From Bdellovibrio sp. (lineage in GTDB: Bacteria > Myxococcota > SpSt-1050): a stretch of 27,716 bases of DNA. The DNA lies in assembly GCA_020725805.1 (NCBI GenBank), contig DYEF01000095.1:1-27716 (forward strand), in the 5' to 3' direction. The notes beneath the pieces were generated by a model. The model did not search any database. It saw only the letters and a program-made list of their open reading frames with translations, and was not told the origin of the DNA. Of this stretch, positions 9,037-15,954 are shown in pieces. Each line of letters begins with the position of its first letter. Position 1 is the first letter of the stretch. The position numbers and the translations under genes were made by a program.

Positions 9037-9777
9037 TCATTCCCGCTTTAATTTACCGAAATTCTCCTCTATTCCGGCTAACTTATCAACTATATTCTTA
9101 CTGCACTTTTCTGACTCGAGTCTTTGTCGTATATTTCTTAGAAATATTCGGTCTTCCTTGAGATTACTGAGATAAGACAATCTTTCGGCAGCCAGTACTA
9201 CGATATAATCACAGGAGGCATTCTCAATTATATACCTGTAATCATCGATACTTGCAGGTTCTCTCTCCCTTAATTTCTCGAATTTACTTCTGGACGGAGC
9301 AACCATCCCCCACCCGGCAATATATTCCTTATCACTCCTGTTCAGGTTTATGTAAACCGAAAATACAAAAAACATAAACATGAAAAAAACAGCAGTAAAA
9401 CCCAGATATCTTATGGCATTTAATCTCCCGGGTTCAACAGACACACATTTCTTTAGCGACACTGAACATAAAAATTGCCTGAAGGAGAAGATACAGAGAA
9501 TTATAAATGGTATCGGTCCTAAAAAGACTGCACCAAGAACGAATGAAAGAAAAAGGAGTATAACCAACAGAAAGAACCTGAGCAAAAATCCGGAATTTTT
9601 CAGAAACATAGGAGAGATAAGATTTGCCAAAAAAAACCATATTGCTCCCAGAAAACACCAGTTTCTTACAGGAGGTATGAACTTGTCGAAGTATGCCATA
9701 ACACATAGTCCGCAGGCGTATAAATCTTCAGGGATAATGCATAATAATAAAGATGTTGTCCATACAGGTAATTTCAC
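9037..9777 (-). CDS. Membrane protein of unknown function with a cytosolic or periplasmic C-terminal domain
   Basis: I do not recognise the family. The 246-residue product starts with a hydrophobic segment that could be a signal peptide or first membrane span and continues YACGLCVMAYF. Membrane spans lie at about 40-55, 63-90 (with a run of L, F and V), 92-106 and 125-146 (very Phe/Met rich). The rest (about 150-246) is soluble and charged, with helical character, including SRSKFEKLREREPASIDDY and a helix-rich end. Start is uncertain: GTG 9777 has no ribosome binding site and a TATAAT box ends only 3 bases before it, so it may be leaderless or start downstream, for example at ATG 9711. The SBBP protein gene follows after 64 bases on the same strand. 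Confidence 0.6.
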   Translation of the reverse strand: MKLPVWTTSLLLCIIPEDLYACGLCVMAYFDKFIPPVRNWCFLGAIWFFLANLISPMFLKNSGFLLRFFLLVILLFLSFVLGAVFLGPIPFIILCIFSFRQFLCSVSLKKCVSVEPGRLNAIRYLGFTAVFFMFMFFVFSVYINLNRSDKEYIAGWGMVAPSRSKFEKLREREPASIDDYRYIIENASCDYIVVLAAERLSYLSNLKEDRIFLRNIRQRLESEKCSKNIVDKLAGIEENFGKLKRE

Positions 9778-9780
9778 AGG

Positions 9781-9786
9781 ATTATA
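9781..9786 (-). promoter_or_regulatory. Perfect TATAAT just upstream of the membrane protein start
   Basis: Minus-strand TATAAT at 9786-9781 is followed by CCT and then the GTG at 9777. No good -35 box sits at 16-18 bases; TAGACA is 20 bases away. If used, the transcript would begin at or just inside the annotated start, giving a leaderless mRNA or pointing to a later start codon. Confidence 0.3.
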
Positions 9787-9851
9787 ATAAAATTATTCAT
9801 CAACATTGTCTATAAAATTGAAACAGAAGATAATCTACCCGAAGGCAAAAA

Positions 9852-9873
9852 TGCCAGCAAAAGTGCCAGGCAC
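9852..9873. repeat. Copy of a short GTGCCAGG-type repeat with a palindromic end
   Basis: The intergenic stretch contains TGCCAG at 9852 and GTGCCAGGCAC at 9863-9873. The latter is an inverted repeat of GTGCC/GGCAC around one base. The two-unit layout (TGCCAG, about five bases with AAAG, TGCCAGG) recurs at 21954-21976 inside spoIID, and a single unit is at 17439. It looks like a short dispersed palindromic (REP-like) element. Genome copy number cannot be judged here. Confidence 0.45.
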
Positions 9874-9941
9874 ATTTTTTAACTGCTTGATTTTATTGTG
9901 TTTTATCAGACTATACTGCGTTGCGGGAGGTAGGCAGGAAC

Positions 9942-9968
9942 AAAAAAAGGGCACACAAAAGTGTGCCC
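9942..9968 (-). terminator. Rho-independent terminator of acs
   Basis: On the minus strand GGGCACAC pairs perfectly with GTGTGCCC (9968-9961 with 9956-9949) around a TTTT loop, directly followed by seven T residues (9948-9942). It begins 24 bases past the acs stop codon. On the plus strand the A run precedes the hairpin, so it acts only for acs. Confidence 0.95.
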
Positions 9969-9992
9969 TCTTGTAAACGGAATTTATCAGAA

Positions 9993-11957
9993 TTACAGTC
10001 TGTTCTTTACGAGGTCATCGACTACCGTCGGGTCAGCAAGTGTCGAGGTATCGCCAAGGCTGGAGACATCTCCTTCTGCAACCTTTCTCAGAATTCTTCT
10101 CATAATCTTACCTGATCTGGTCTTGGGAAGTCCCGGTGTAAACTGAATCTTGTCCGGTTTTGCGATAGGTCCGATCTCCTTTGCAACATGTGCTGAGAGC
10201 TCTTTCTTGAGCTCATCGGACGGATTGAATCCTGTCTTGAGGATTACATATGCATAGAGTCCCTGACCTTTGATATCGTGCGGGAAACCGACAACTGCCG
10301 CCTCTGCAACTGCCTTATGTGAAACGAGCGCGCTCTCGACCTCTGCGGTTCCGATTCTGTGTCCGGAGACATTGACCACATCGTCGACTCTTCCCATCAG
10401 CCAGTAATAACCGTCTTCATCCTTTCTCGCACCGTCACCGGTGAAGTAATATCCCGGATACTGGGTAAAATACGTATTCTTGAATCTCTCGGGGTCGCCG
10501 TAAACACCTCTCATCATTCCGGGCCAGCTTCTCTTTATTACGAGATAACCTCCCTCGTTTACTGCACAGGAGGACCCGTCCTGCCTGATTACATCAGGGA
10601 CAACACCGAAGAACGGGAGTGTAGCAGCACCCGGTTTGAGCGGCCATGCACCCGGAAGCGGGGTAATGAGGATTCCGCCTGTCTCTGTCTGCCACCATGT
10701 ATCAACAATCGGGCACTTCCCTTTGCCTATCACGTTATAATACCATATCCAGGCCTCGGGGTTGATCGGCTCACCGACCGAGCCAAGGAGTCTCAGACTC
10801 GACAGGTCGTGCTTGTTGGGCCACTCCTCTCCGTCCTTCATAATGGCTCTGATCGCAGTGGGTGCTGTATAGAAAGTATTAACCTTGAACTTCTCAACTA
10901 TATGCCAGAATCTGTCGGGTTTCGGGAAGTTCGGGACACTCTCGAACATTACGGATGTTGCAGCATTTGCAAGCGGTCCGTAAACGATGTAGCTGTGACC
11001 GGTTACCCAGCCGATATCCGCTGTACACCAGAAGATATCCTCATCGTGATAGTCGAAGATATACTTGAATGTGGTCGCCACATATACCATATAACCGCCG
11101 GTTGTATGCATAACTCCCTTGGGTTTCCCTGTCGAACCGGAAGTATAGAGAATGAATAACGGATCTTCTGCATCCATCTCTTCTGCCGGGCAGTTTGCAT
11201 CTACCTTTGCCATTTCATCATGCCACCATACATCTCTGCCTTCCTTCATCGGGGTCTCGGCCTCTGCTCTCTTAACAACTATACACTTCTCAACACCCGG
11301 ACACATCTCCATTGTCTTATCGGCTGTAGCCTTCTGTGTAATAAACTTGCCGCCTCTGTAATAGACATTTGCTGTCACCAGAATCTTCGAACCGCAGTCC
11401 AGAATTCTGTCTCTTAGAGCCTCTGCACTGAATCCGCCGAAGACTACCGAGTGAATTGCACCTATCCTTGCGCAGGCAAGAAGGGCTATCGGGAGTTCAG
11501 GAATCATCGGCATATAGAGGGTAACCCTGTCACCCTTCTTTACACCGTGCTTTTTAAGTACATTTGCGAATTTGCAGACTTCCTGATGAAGTTCCTTGTA
11601 GGTAAGTTTTCTTACATCGTCCTCAGGCTCACCCTGAAACAGAATTGCCACCTTGTTTTCGTTCTTTGTACCCAGATGTCTGTCAAGGCAGTTATAGGAC
11701 AGATTGGTCTTGCCACCGATAAACCATTTGATCTTTGCATTTGCAAAATCTTCCTCATTTACCTTATCCCACTTCTTGAACCAGTGGAACTGAGATGCAA
11801 TCTCACCCCAGAACCCCTCGGGGTCTTCGATGGAACGTTTGTACATCTCCTCATACTGCTTGCGGGACTTGATATAAGCCCTCTCGACAAATGAGGCCGG
11901 CGGTGGGAAAGTTCTGTTCTCCTGACTCATTGAAGTAATGGTCTTTTGTTCCGACAT
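9993..11957 (-). CDS. acs: Acetyl-CoA synthetase (AMP-forming)
   Basis: Makes acetyl-CoA from acetate, ATP and CoA through acetyl-AMP. The 654-residue protein matches the usual length (about 650). Visible motifs: phosphate loop [11 protein letters not shown] (271-281), WWQTETGG (421-428) with the Trp that limits the acyl pocket to acetate, [20 protein letters not shown] (504-523), the hinge Asp in GRVDD, and PKTRSGK (611-617), where K617 is the adenylation-half lysine controlled by acetylation in Acs enzymes. ATG 11957 follows AAGGAGG by 7 bases. It is monocistronic, with its own terminator, and lies downstream of feoB after 221 bases. No acetyltransferase or deacetylase gene is nearby. Assignment is secure. 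Confidence 0.97.
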   Translation of the reverse strand: MSEQKTITSMSQENRTFPPPASFVERAYIKSRKQYEEMYKRSIEDPEGFWGEIASQFHWFKKWDKVNEEDFANAKIKWFIGGKTNLSYNCLDRHLGTKNENKVAILFQGEPEDDVRKLTYKELHQEVCKFANVLKKHGVKKGDRVTLYMPMIPELPIALLACARIGAIHSVVFGGFSAEALRDRILDCGSKILVTANVYYRGGKFITQKATADKTMEMCPGVEKCIVVKRAEAETPMKEGRDVWWHDEMAKVDANCPAEEMDAEDPLFILYTSGSTGKPKGVMHTTGGYMVYVATTFKYIFDYHDEDIFWCTADIGWVTGHSYIVYGPLANAATSVMFESVPNFPKPDRFWHIVEKFKVNTFYTAPTAIRAIMKDGEEWPNKHDLSSLRLLGSVGEPINPEAWIWYYNVIGKGKCPIVDTWWQTETGGILITPLPGAWPLKPGAATLPFFGVVPDVIRQDGSSCAVNEGGYLVIKRSWPGMMRGVYGDPERFKNTYFTQYPGYYFTGDGARKDEDGYYWLMGRVDDVVNVSGHRIGTAEVESALVSHKAVAEAAVVGFPHDIKGQGLYAYVILKTGFNPSDELKKELSAHVAKEIGPIAKPDKIQFTPGLPKTRSGKIMRRILRKVAEGDVSSLGDTSTLADPTVVDDLVKNRL

Positions 11958-12046
11958 ACTATACCTCCTTAAATTGTTTTGTCGTTAACCCAAGATGGCA
12001 ATTGGTCTGCCAACAGGTTTTCTGAGGTATCATTTTAATAAATCCC

Positions 12047-12076
12047 TGTCAATAAAATTTGACACATTGAGTCAAA
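12047..12076 (-). promoter_or_regulatory. Possible acs control region: TTGACA box beside an inverted repeat
   Basis: Upstream of acs, minus-strand TTGACA (12052-12047) is a perfect -35 box, but the -10 position 15-17 bases on is poor (TGATAC/TACCTC). Just upstream, TTTGACACATTGAGTCAAA (12058-12076) is a 6-base-arm inverted repeat with a 7-base centre. It resembles an operator for a dimeric regulator; the spacing does not fit a standard FNR/CRP site. No regulator is assigned. Confidence 0.3.
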
Positions 12077-12178
12077 AAATTAAATCTCTTTCCGGCCATA
12101 TATTCCGGCAGAACAGTTGTATATTACTTCACAAAACAGAGGTCTGCATTTCTTCTGATTTGCCGGACAGGGTTTGTC

Positions 12179-14101
12179 TCAGAGCAGAAGGGAAAAGGCT
12201 ACAGCGAGCAGAAGTGCAACTCCCATATTCAGCATTATTGAAAAAACAGTAAGTCTGATACCGCCTTCCTTGTAAGTGGCGGATATGGTCGCAATACAGG
12301 GAATATAGAACGTTATAAAGACTACGAGGACCCATATCTGTGAACCGGATAAAACCGTTGAAACATCCTCGGTTCCGAGGGCCTGATATAGCATTACGAG
12401 AGATAACTCCTTACGGAATACCCCGAGAAACAGCGAGATTCCGAGTTCTTCGGGTAGTTTCAGAATATAGGTTGTTACCGGACTTAGCAGATGATTGATG
12501 AAATGACTTATTCCCCAATGGTCAAAAAATCCGAGCAGAATACTTGAAAGCATTATTACGGGCCAGGCAAAGATGATAAATTCACCCATTCTGTGCCAGA
12601 GTTTTTTCAAAAGCGCCTTAGGGTACGGGCTTCTCAGAGGCGGGACGTCCATAATAAACCCCTCGGATTCGACCCTTCTGTAGTGCGCAATCAGGGTAGA
12701 GATTACAAAAACAACGGCAAGATTCATAAAATACAGCAGTAGTGTAGGTTTCCATCCCAGAAATTTCGTTACAAGAGCAAGGATTACTACGGTCCGAGCT
12801 GAGCAGGGAATAAATGAGGAGAGAAGGATTACAATCTTTCTGTCCCAGCTGTTTTCAAGTGTCCGGGCTGTCATAATTGCGGGAACATTGCAGCCGTATC
12901 CCAGAAGAAAGGGAATAATCGACTTACCGTGAAGACCAAACCTGTGCATAATACCGTCGAGCATAAATGCTATTCTGGGCAAAACCCCCGAATCCTCAAG
13001 AAGGGCAAGCAGAAATATAAGTGGTACAAAATACGGGATAACTATACCAAGACCGCCCCTTATTCCGTCAAAAATACCGGCAACAATTATTCTGAGATTT
13101 CCTTTCAGATCAGAGATCGCATAGTCGGTAAACCTGCTTAACGGTTCTTCAAGTATCCCCGACAGGATGTCTCCCAGATAAAATGTGATAAAGAAGATAG
13201 CACCAAACACAAGCGAGATGGAGATAAATCCCCCTACCGGATTTATCAGAAATCTGTCGAGCTCTTCCGCAAAATTCTTCCCCGGCCGGCTTCTTACACT
13301 TGAAATCTTCTCATACATATCCAGCACATAGGCATGTCTGTGGGATGCAAAGACACTCTCCTCCGGCCAGTTGTGTAGTTCTGCAAGTTCGGCCCTCTTT
13401 TTTCTGACATAATCCGGAAAGGCAGCATCCACGGATGCCGCAATCTGTTCAAAATGCTCATCCATCTCCAGCAATCGTATAATGAAAAAACGCCTGTCAA
13501 TTTCAGGAAATTTTTCCGAAAGAGAGGGCGGAAAATGTCTCTCTATATCCGCAATACACTCCTCTACGTCCCTGTCATAGACGGGCATAACCGGATTATA
13601 TGCAGATGGCCCGAACTCAATCAGATAATCAAATAGCTCGGAAATACCCGTACCCTTAATCGAGATAACCGGAAATCCCTTTAGTCCCGTTAATTGATAA
13701 AACTTCCCGAAATCGATTTTCATCCCCTTCTTCTCTGCCTCATCCATCATATTCATTACAACGACCATCGGGATTTTCATCTCGAGGAGCTGAATGGTAA
13801 GTTCGAGCGAACGGGCAAGCATCGTAGTATCGATAACGTTTATTATCAGGTCTATATCCCCTGAAAGAATCTTCTCTCTTGCAAGTTTTTCCGCCTCGTC
13901 ATAGGAGTTTATCGAATAGATTCCGGGCAGGTCCAGAAGTCTGATTCTCTTACCTTTGTAATTGAGTTTTGTCTCCGTAAAGGAGATGGTTGTCCCCGGA
14001 AAATTTCCGCTCTCAACATAGTATCCCGACACGGCCGTAAAGAGAGTCGATTTGCCACAATTTGGCTGACCAACAAGGGCAATTCTCAATTCCTCTTGCA
14101 T
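12179..14101 (-). CDS. feoB: Ferrous iron transporter FeoB (GTPase and permease)
   Basis: Inner-membrane Fe(II) importer. The 640-residue protein has the G domain at 1-165: G1 GQPNCGKST (11-19), G2 Thr37/38 (PGTTIS), G3 DLPG (57-60), G4 NMMD (117-120), G5 around 147-150. A helical GDI-type linker follows (about 170-280), then two Gate regions of the permease, with NVPAIMTARTLE, the Cys motif PCSARTVV and a second PCIATISATYKE near the end. It ends soon after the last span; at 640 residues it is shorter than E. coli FeoB (773) but within the family range. ATG 14101 follows AAGGAGG. It lies 20 bases downstream of the outer-membrane barrel gene and shares its Fur-box promoter. FeoA and Fur are encoded just upstream. 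Confidence 0.96.
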   Translation of the reverse strand: MQEELRIALVGQPNCGKSTLFTAVSGYYVESGNFPGTTISFTETKLNYKGKRIRLLDLPGIYSINSYDEAEKLAREKILSGDIDLIINVIDTTMLARSLELTIQLLEMKIPMVVVMNMMDEAEKKGMKIDFGKFYQLTGLKGFPVISIKGTGISELFDYLIEFGPSAYNPVMPVYDRDVEECIADIERHFPPSLSEKFPEIDRRFFIIRLLEMDEHFEQIAASVDAAFPDYVRKKRAELAELHNWPEESVFASHRHAYVLDMYEKISSVRSRPGKNFAEELDRFLINPVGGFISISLVFGAIFFITFYLGDILSGILEEPLSRFTDYAISDLKGNLRIIVAGIFDGIRGGLGIVIPYFVPLIFLLALLEDSGVLPRIAFMLDGIMHRFGLHGKSIIPFLLGYGCNVPAIMTARTLENSWDRKIVILLSSFIPCSARTVVILALVTKFLGWKPTLLLYFMNLAVVFVISTLIAHYRRVESEGFIMDVPPLRSPYPKALLKKLWHRMGEFIIFAWPVIMLSSILLGFFDHWGISHFINHLLSPVTTYILKLPEELGISLFLGVFRKELSLVMLYQALGTEDVSTVLSGSQIWVLVVFITFYIPCIATISATYKEGGIRLTVFSIMLNMGVALLLAVAFSLLL

Positions 14102-14121
14102 ATAACCTCCTTACGAAAGCA

Positions 14122-14826
14122 TTATATACTATGTTCTGCAGAAAGATATAAGAATATAAAATTCAGACCTAAACTTACATCTCTGTAAAAACCTATCCCC
14201 GGAACAATCTGAAAATTGTCCTTAAGATCTATACCGCTTCTAAATCCTGCCCCAGTAACAAAGGACTTCTTACCAGAATCTTCGAAGCTAAAAATATATT
14301 CATTAAGCAATTCAAAATATTTCAGTATTACAAAAACGTAAGAACCACCAGCAACAAATTCTGTCTTTCCTTGTGTGATATCATATCTTACACCGGCATT
14401 CAGATGCACTGCTATTCTTTTTGAGACGTCAATACTAACCGGCATATTAGACTCGAGTCCCCATTTAGATCCATCTTCAGAAAACCTCTTATCGGCTGTC
14501 GGAAAAATTATTGAAATGCGGGGAGCAAAGGCAATTACCTCATTTAATAACAGCTGATACCTGTAATTTATTAATAAATCACCAATATAATCGCCCCAAT
14601 TGATTGAAAGAGAGAGCTGATGAGATTGTCCGGAGAGCGGCCACTCCTCAGTATAAGATGAAGAGAGAGCTTCAATGTCTTTTACACCTATCGCGAATAT
14701 ATGCTGTATTACATTCTCCTCCTGATTATACCCCTCTTCGATTAGAAAGGAGTTATCATTGAGTTTTTCAGCATATCCCCGGATACAGACCAGAAAAAGA
14801 AAAAATAAAACAAGACAACTCTTCAT
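14122..14826 (-). CDS. Outer-membrane beta-barrel protein in the feo locus
   Basis: A 234-residue protein with a signal peptide (about 1-19, MKSCLVLFFLFLVC...GYA) and a mature part made of alternating hydrophobic/polar strands with aromatic ends (HQLSLSINWG, DLLINYRYQLLL, AVHLNAGVRYDI, IVPGIGFYRDVSLGLNF), as in 'MetA-pathway/transporter' type barrels of this size. This is a fold-level call; no pore residues can be named. ATG 14826 has a GAGAGG site. It sits between feoA (103 bases upstream, across a Fur box) and feoB (20 bases downstream), so it is most probably iron-repressed and co-transcribed with feoB. The natural inference is an outer-membrane route or surface component for iron uptake; direct evidence is lacking. 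FeoC is not encoded here. Confidence 0.7.
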   Translation of the reverse strand: MKSCLVLFFLFLVCIRGYAEKLNDNSFLIEEGYNQEENVIQHIFAIGVKDIEALSSSYTEEWPLSGQSHQLSLSINWGDYIGDLLINYRYQLLLNEVIAFAPRISIIFPTADKRFSEDGSKWGLESNMPVSIDVSKRIAVHLNAGVRYDITQGKTEFVAGGSYVFVILKYFELLNEYIFSFEDSGKKSFVTGAGFRSGIDLKDNFQIVPGIGFYRDVSLGLNFIFLYLSAEHSI

Positions 14827-14863
14827 ATATGCCTCTCAATAGGGTTTGTAAAGGATGTGATAC

Positions 14864-14878
14864 TGATAATCATTATCA
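14864..14878 (-). promoter_or_regulatory. Fur box upstream of the barrel-feoB pair
   Basis: TGATAATCATTATCA is a perfect 7-1-7 palindrome identical to the classic Fur consensus core. It lies 38 bases upstream of the barrel gene ATG and is identical to the box in front of fur. It indicates a second iron-repressed promoter within the locus, although a clean -35/-10 pair is not obvious. Confidence 0.9.
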
Positions 14879-14929
14879 TTAACAGGTTAAAACAAATTAA
14901 ACCAAACATTACTCATAGTACTCACAGAA

Positions 14930-15163
14930 TTAGTTTATTAGCTCTACTTCAATCTTTTGTGCCATTCCGCGCCCGATCATTACTTTGATAGGACTCTCTA
15001 TTCCTTCTATCAGAATTGGTCCCTTAAATGGGGCGTGCCTTATAATTCTGACCTTCATCCCCTCATAGATACCCATTGAATTTAATTTTTCAACAAACCC
15101 CTTCCCCCCGCTCAATTTCTTAATTAAAACCTGATTTCCGCTGTTAGCATCACAAAGTGACAT
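14930..15163 (-). CDS. feoA: FeoA-type ferrous iron transport accessory protein
   Basis: A 77-residue SH3-like protein: KGFVEKLNSMGIYEGMKVRI, then HAPFKGPILIEG and GRGMAQKIEVE, the usual FeoA pattern and length. FeoA is a small cytosolic partner needed for FeoB function. I chose ATG 15163 because it has a GGAGAGGAG site, begins 4 bases after the fur stop codon and gives the normal length; the frame stays open further upstream into fur, adding residues with no FeoA likeness. It is translationally close-coupled to fur and therefore driven by the first Fur-box promoter. feoB is separated from it by the barrel gene. Confidence 0.92.
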   Translation of the reverse strand: MSLCDANSGNQVLIKKLSGGKGFVEKLNSMGIYEGMKVRIIRHAPFKGPILIEGIESPIKVMIGRGMAQKIEVELIN

Positions 15164-15167
15164 AATA

Positions 15168-15623
15168 TCAGCTCCTCTCCCCTCCTTTACTGGCACAGTG
15201 ACTACATATTCCGTAAATCTCAAGTTTATGCCTGATGACCCTAAAGCCCTCTCTTTTGGCCATCTCATTTTGTAATTCTTCTATTTTTTCCGAGAAGACC
15301 TCGATAAATTTTCCGCACTTTATACAAATCAGATGGTCGTGATGAGAATTTTCAAATTTTAATTCATATCTTGTCTTTTGATTTCCAATCTTAATCTCTT
15401 CAATAATTTCAGCCTCACACAAAAGCTTTAAGTTGCGGCATACTGTAGCATATCCAATCAGAGGATTTTTTCTCTTCAGCCTCTCATAAATCTCATCAGC
15501 AGTTAAATGTTCGGCACTCCTAGTAATCTCATTAATAATAATATCCCTCTGCAATGTCCTTCTGAGGCCTTTTGAACTCAAATACTTCTTAAAATTCTTA
15601 TTTATTTTAGCTGCATCCTTCAT
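15168..15623 (-). CDS. fur: Fur-family metal-dependent repressor
   Basis: A 151-residue dimeric winged-helix repressor. Residues 1-85 are the DNA-binding half (LTADEIYERLKRKNP, then GYATVCRNLKLL, a variant of the usual GxATVYRTLxLL). The metal half has HHDH (94-97), C100-x2-C103 and C140-x2-C143, the two CxxC pairs of the structural zinc site, plus H132. Fur is favoured over PerR or Zur by its neighbours feoA and feoB and by the two consensus Fur boxes. ATG 15623 has no Shine-Dalgarno; the Fur box ends only 8 bases upstream, so the leader must be very short. Codons further upstream would be encoded by the operator itself and are unlikely. Probably autoregulated. Confidence 0.92.
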   Translation of the reverse strand: MKDAAKINKNFKKYLSSKGLRRTLQRDIIINEITRSAEHLTADEIYERLKRKNPLIGYATVCRNLKLLCEAEIIEEIKIGNQKTRYELKFENSHHDHLICIKCGKFIEVFSEKIEELQNEMAKREGFRVIRHKLEIYGICSHCASKGGERS

Positions 15624-15631
15624 AATGCTAT

Positions 15632-15646
15632 TGATAATCATTATCA
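15632..15646 (-). promoter_or_regulatory. Fur box at the fur-feoA promoter
   Basis: TGATAATCATTATCA, a perfect 7-1-7 palindrome, sits 8 bases before the fur ATG and covers the presumed -10 box and start site, so bound Fur would block RNA polymerase. It is identical to the box at 14864-14878. Confidence 0.92.
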
Positions 15647-15666
15647 TTAAGACGGGGTATTGTCAA
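15640..15666 (-). promoter_or_regulatory. fur-feoA promoter
   Basis: On the minus strand TTGACA (15666-15661) is followed after 15 bases by GATAAT (15645-15640), a five-of-six -10 box lying inside the Fur palindrome. The predicted start is near 15633, giving a leader of about 10 bases without a ribosome binding site. The spacer is shorter than the ideal 17. Confidence 0.6.
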
Positions 15667-15701
15667 CGTAAATATTTTAGACCAGAGAAATGTCCTTTGT
15701 G

Positions 15702-15899
15702 TTATTCCAACTTTATTTCATCGATGTATATATTGCCATACGGATTAATCAAAGGTGGATATGGAGTACATATCGTTTCCTGAGTGTTTACAATTAAAAT
15801 ATGATAATTATTCCGTCCGACTGCAGGTATAGAATATTCCTGAAATTCGTCTGACGGCTTAATAGACCAATCAGAATTAAATATTACAAACATGAGCAA
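15702..15899 (-). pseudogene. Remnant 3' end of a secreted or carbohydrate-binding-type gene
   Basis: The readable stretch encodes about 65 residues ending GNIYIDEIKLE, which is how many beta-sandwich (jelly-roll, carbohydrate-binding-like) domains end in secreted bacterial proteins. There is no signal peptide, no ribosome binding site and no credible start; an in-frame TAA lies just upstream, and within 60 bases the divergent regulator gene begins. I read it as the surviving tail of a larger gene whose front was lost, perhaps when the neighbouring AT-rich regulator gene arrived. It could instead be a small unknown gene using a TTG or ATG start. Fold call is tentative. Confidence 0.4.
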
Positions 15900-15954
15900 G
15901 AATTCACTTTACTATGTTAATAAATTTAATATTATTCTGTTTTGAGAAACAGAT

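Noticed and set aside
10359-11159. A 266-codon open frame on the plus strand opposite acs
   Set aside because: acs is a certain gene on the minus strand over the whole interval; the opposite frame has no family likeness or ribosome binding site and is a shadow of acs codon use.
12071-12120. CCGG-containing hairpin as a feoB terminator
   Set aside because: The stem is only four perfect base pairs and the T run starts about 10 bases away, too weak to call.
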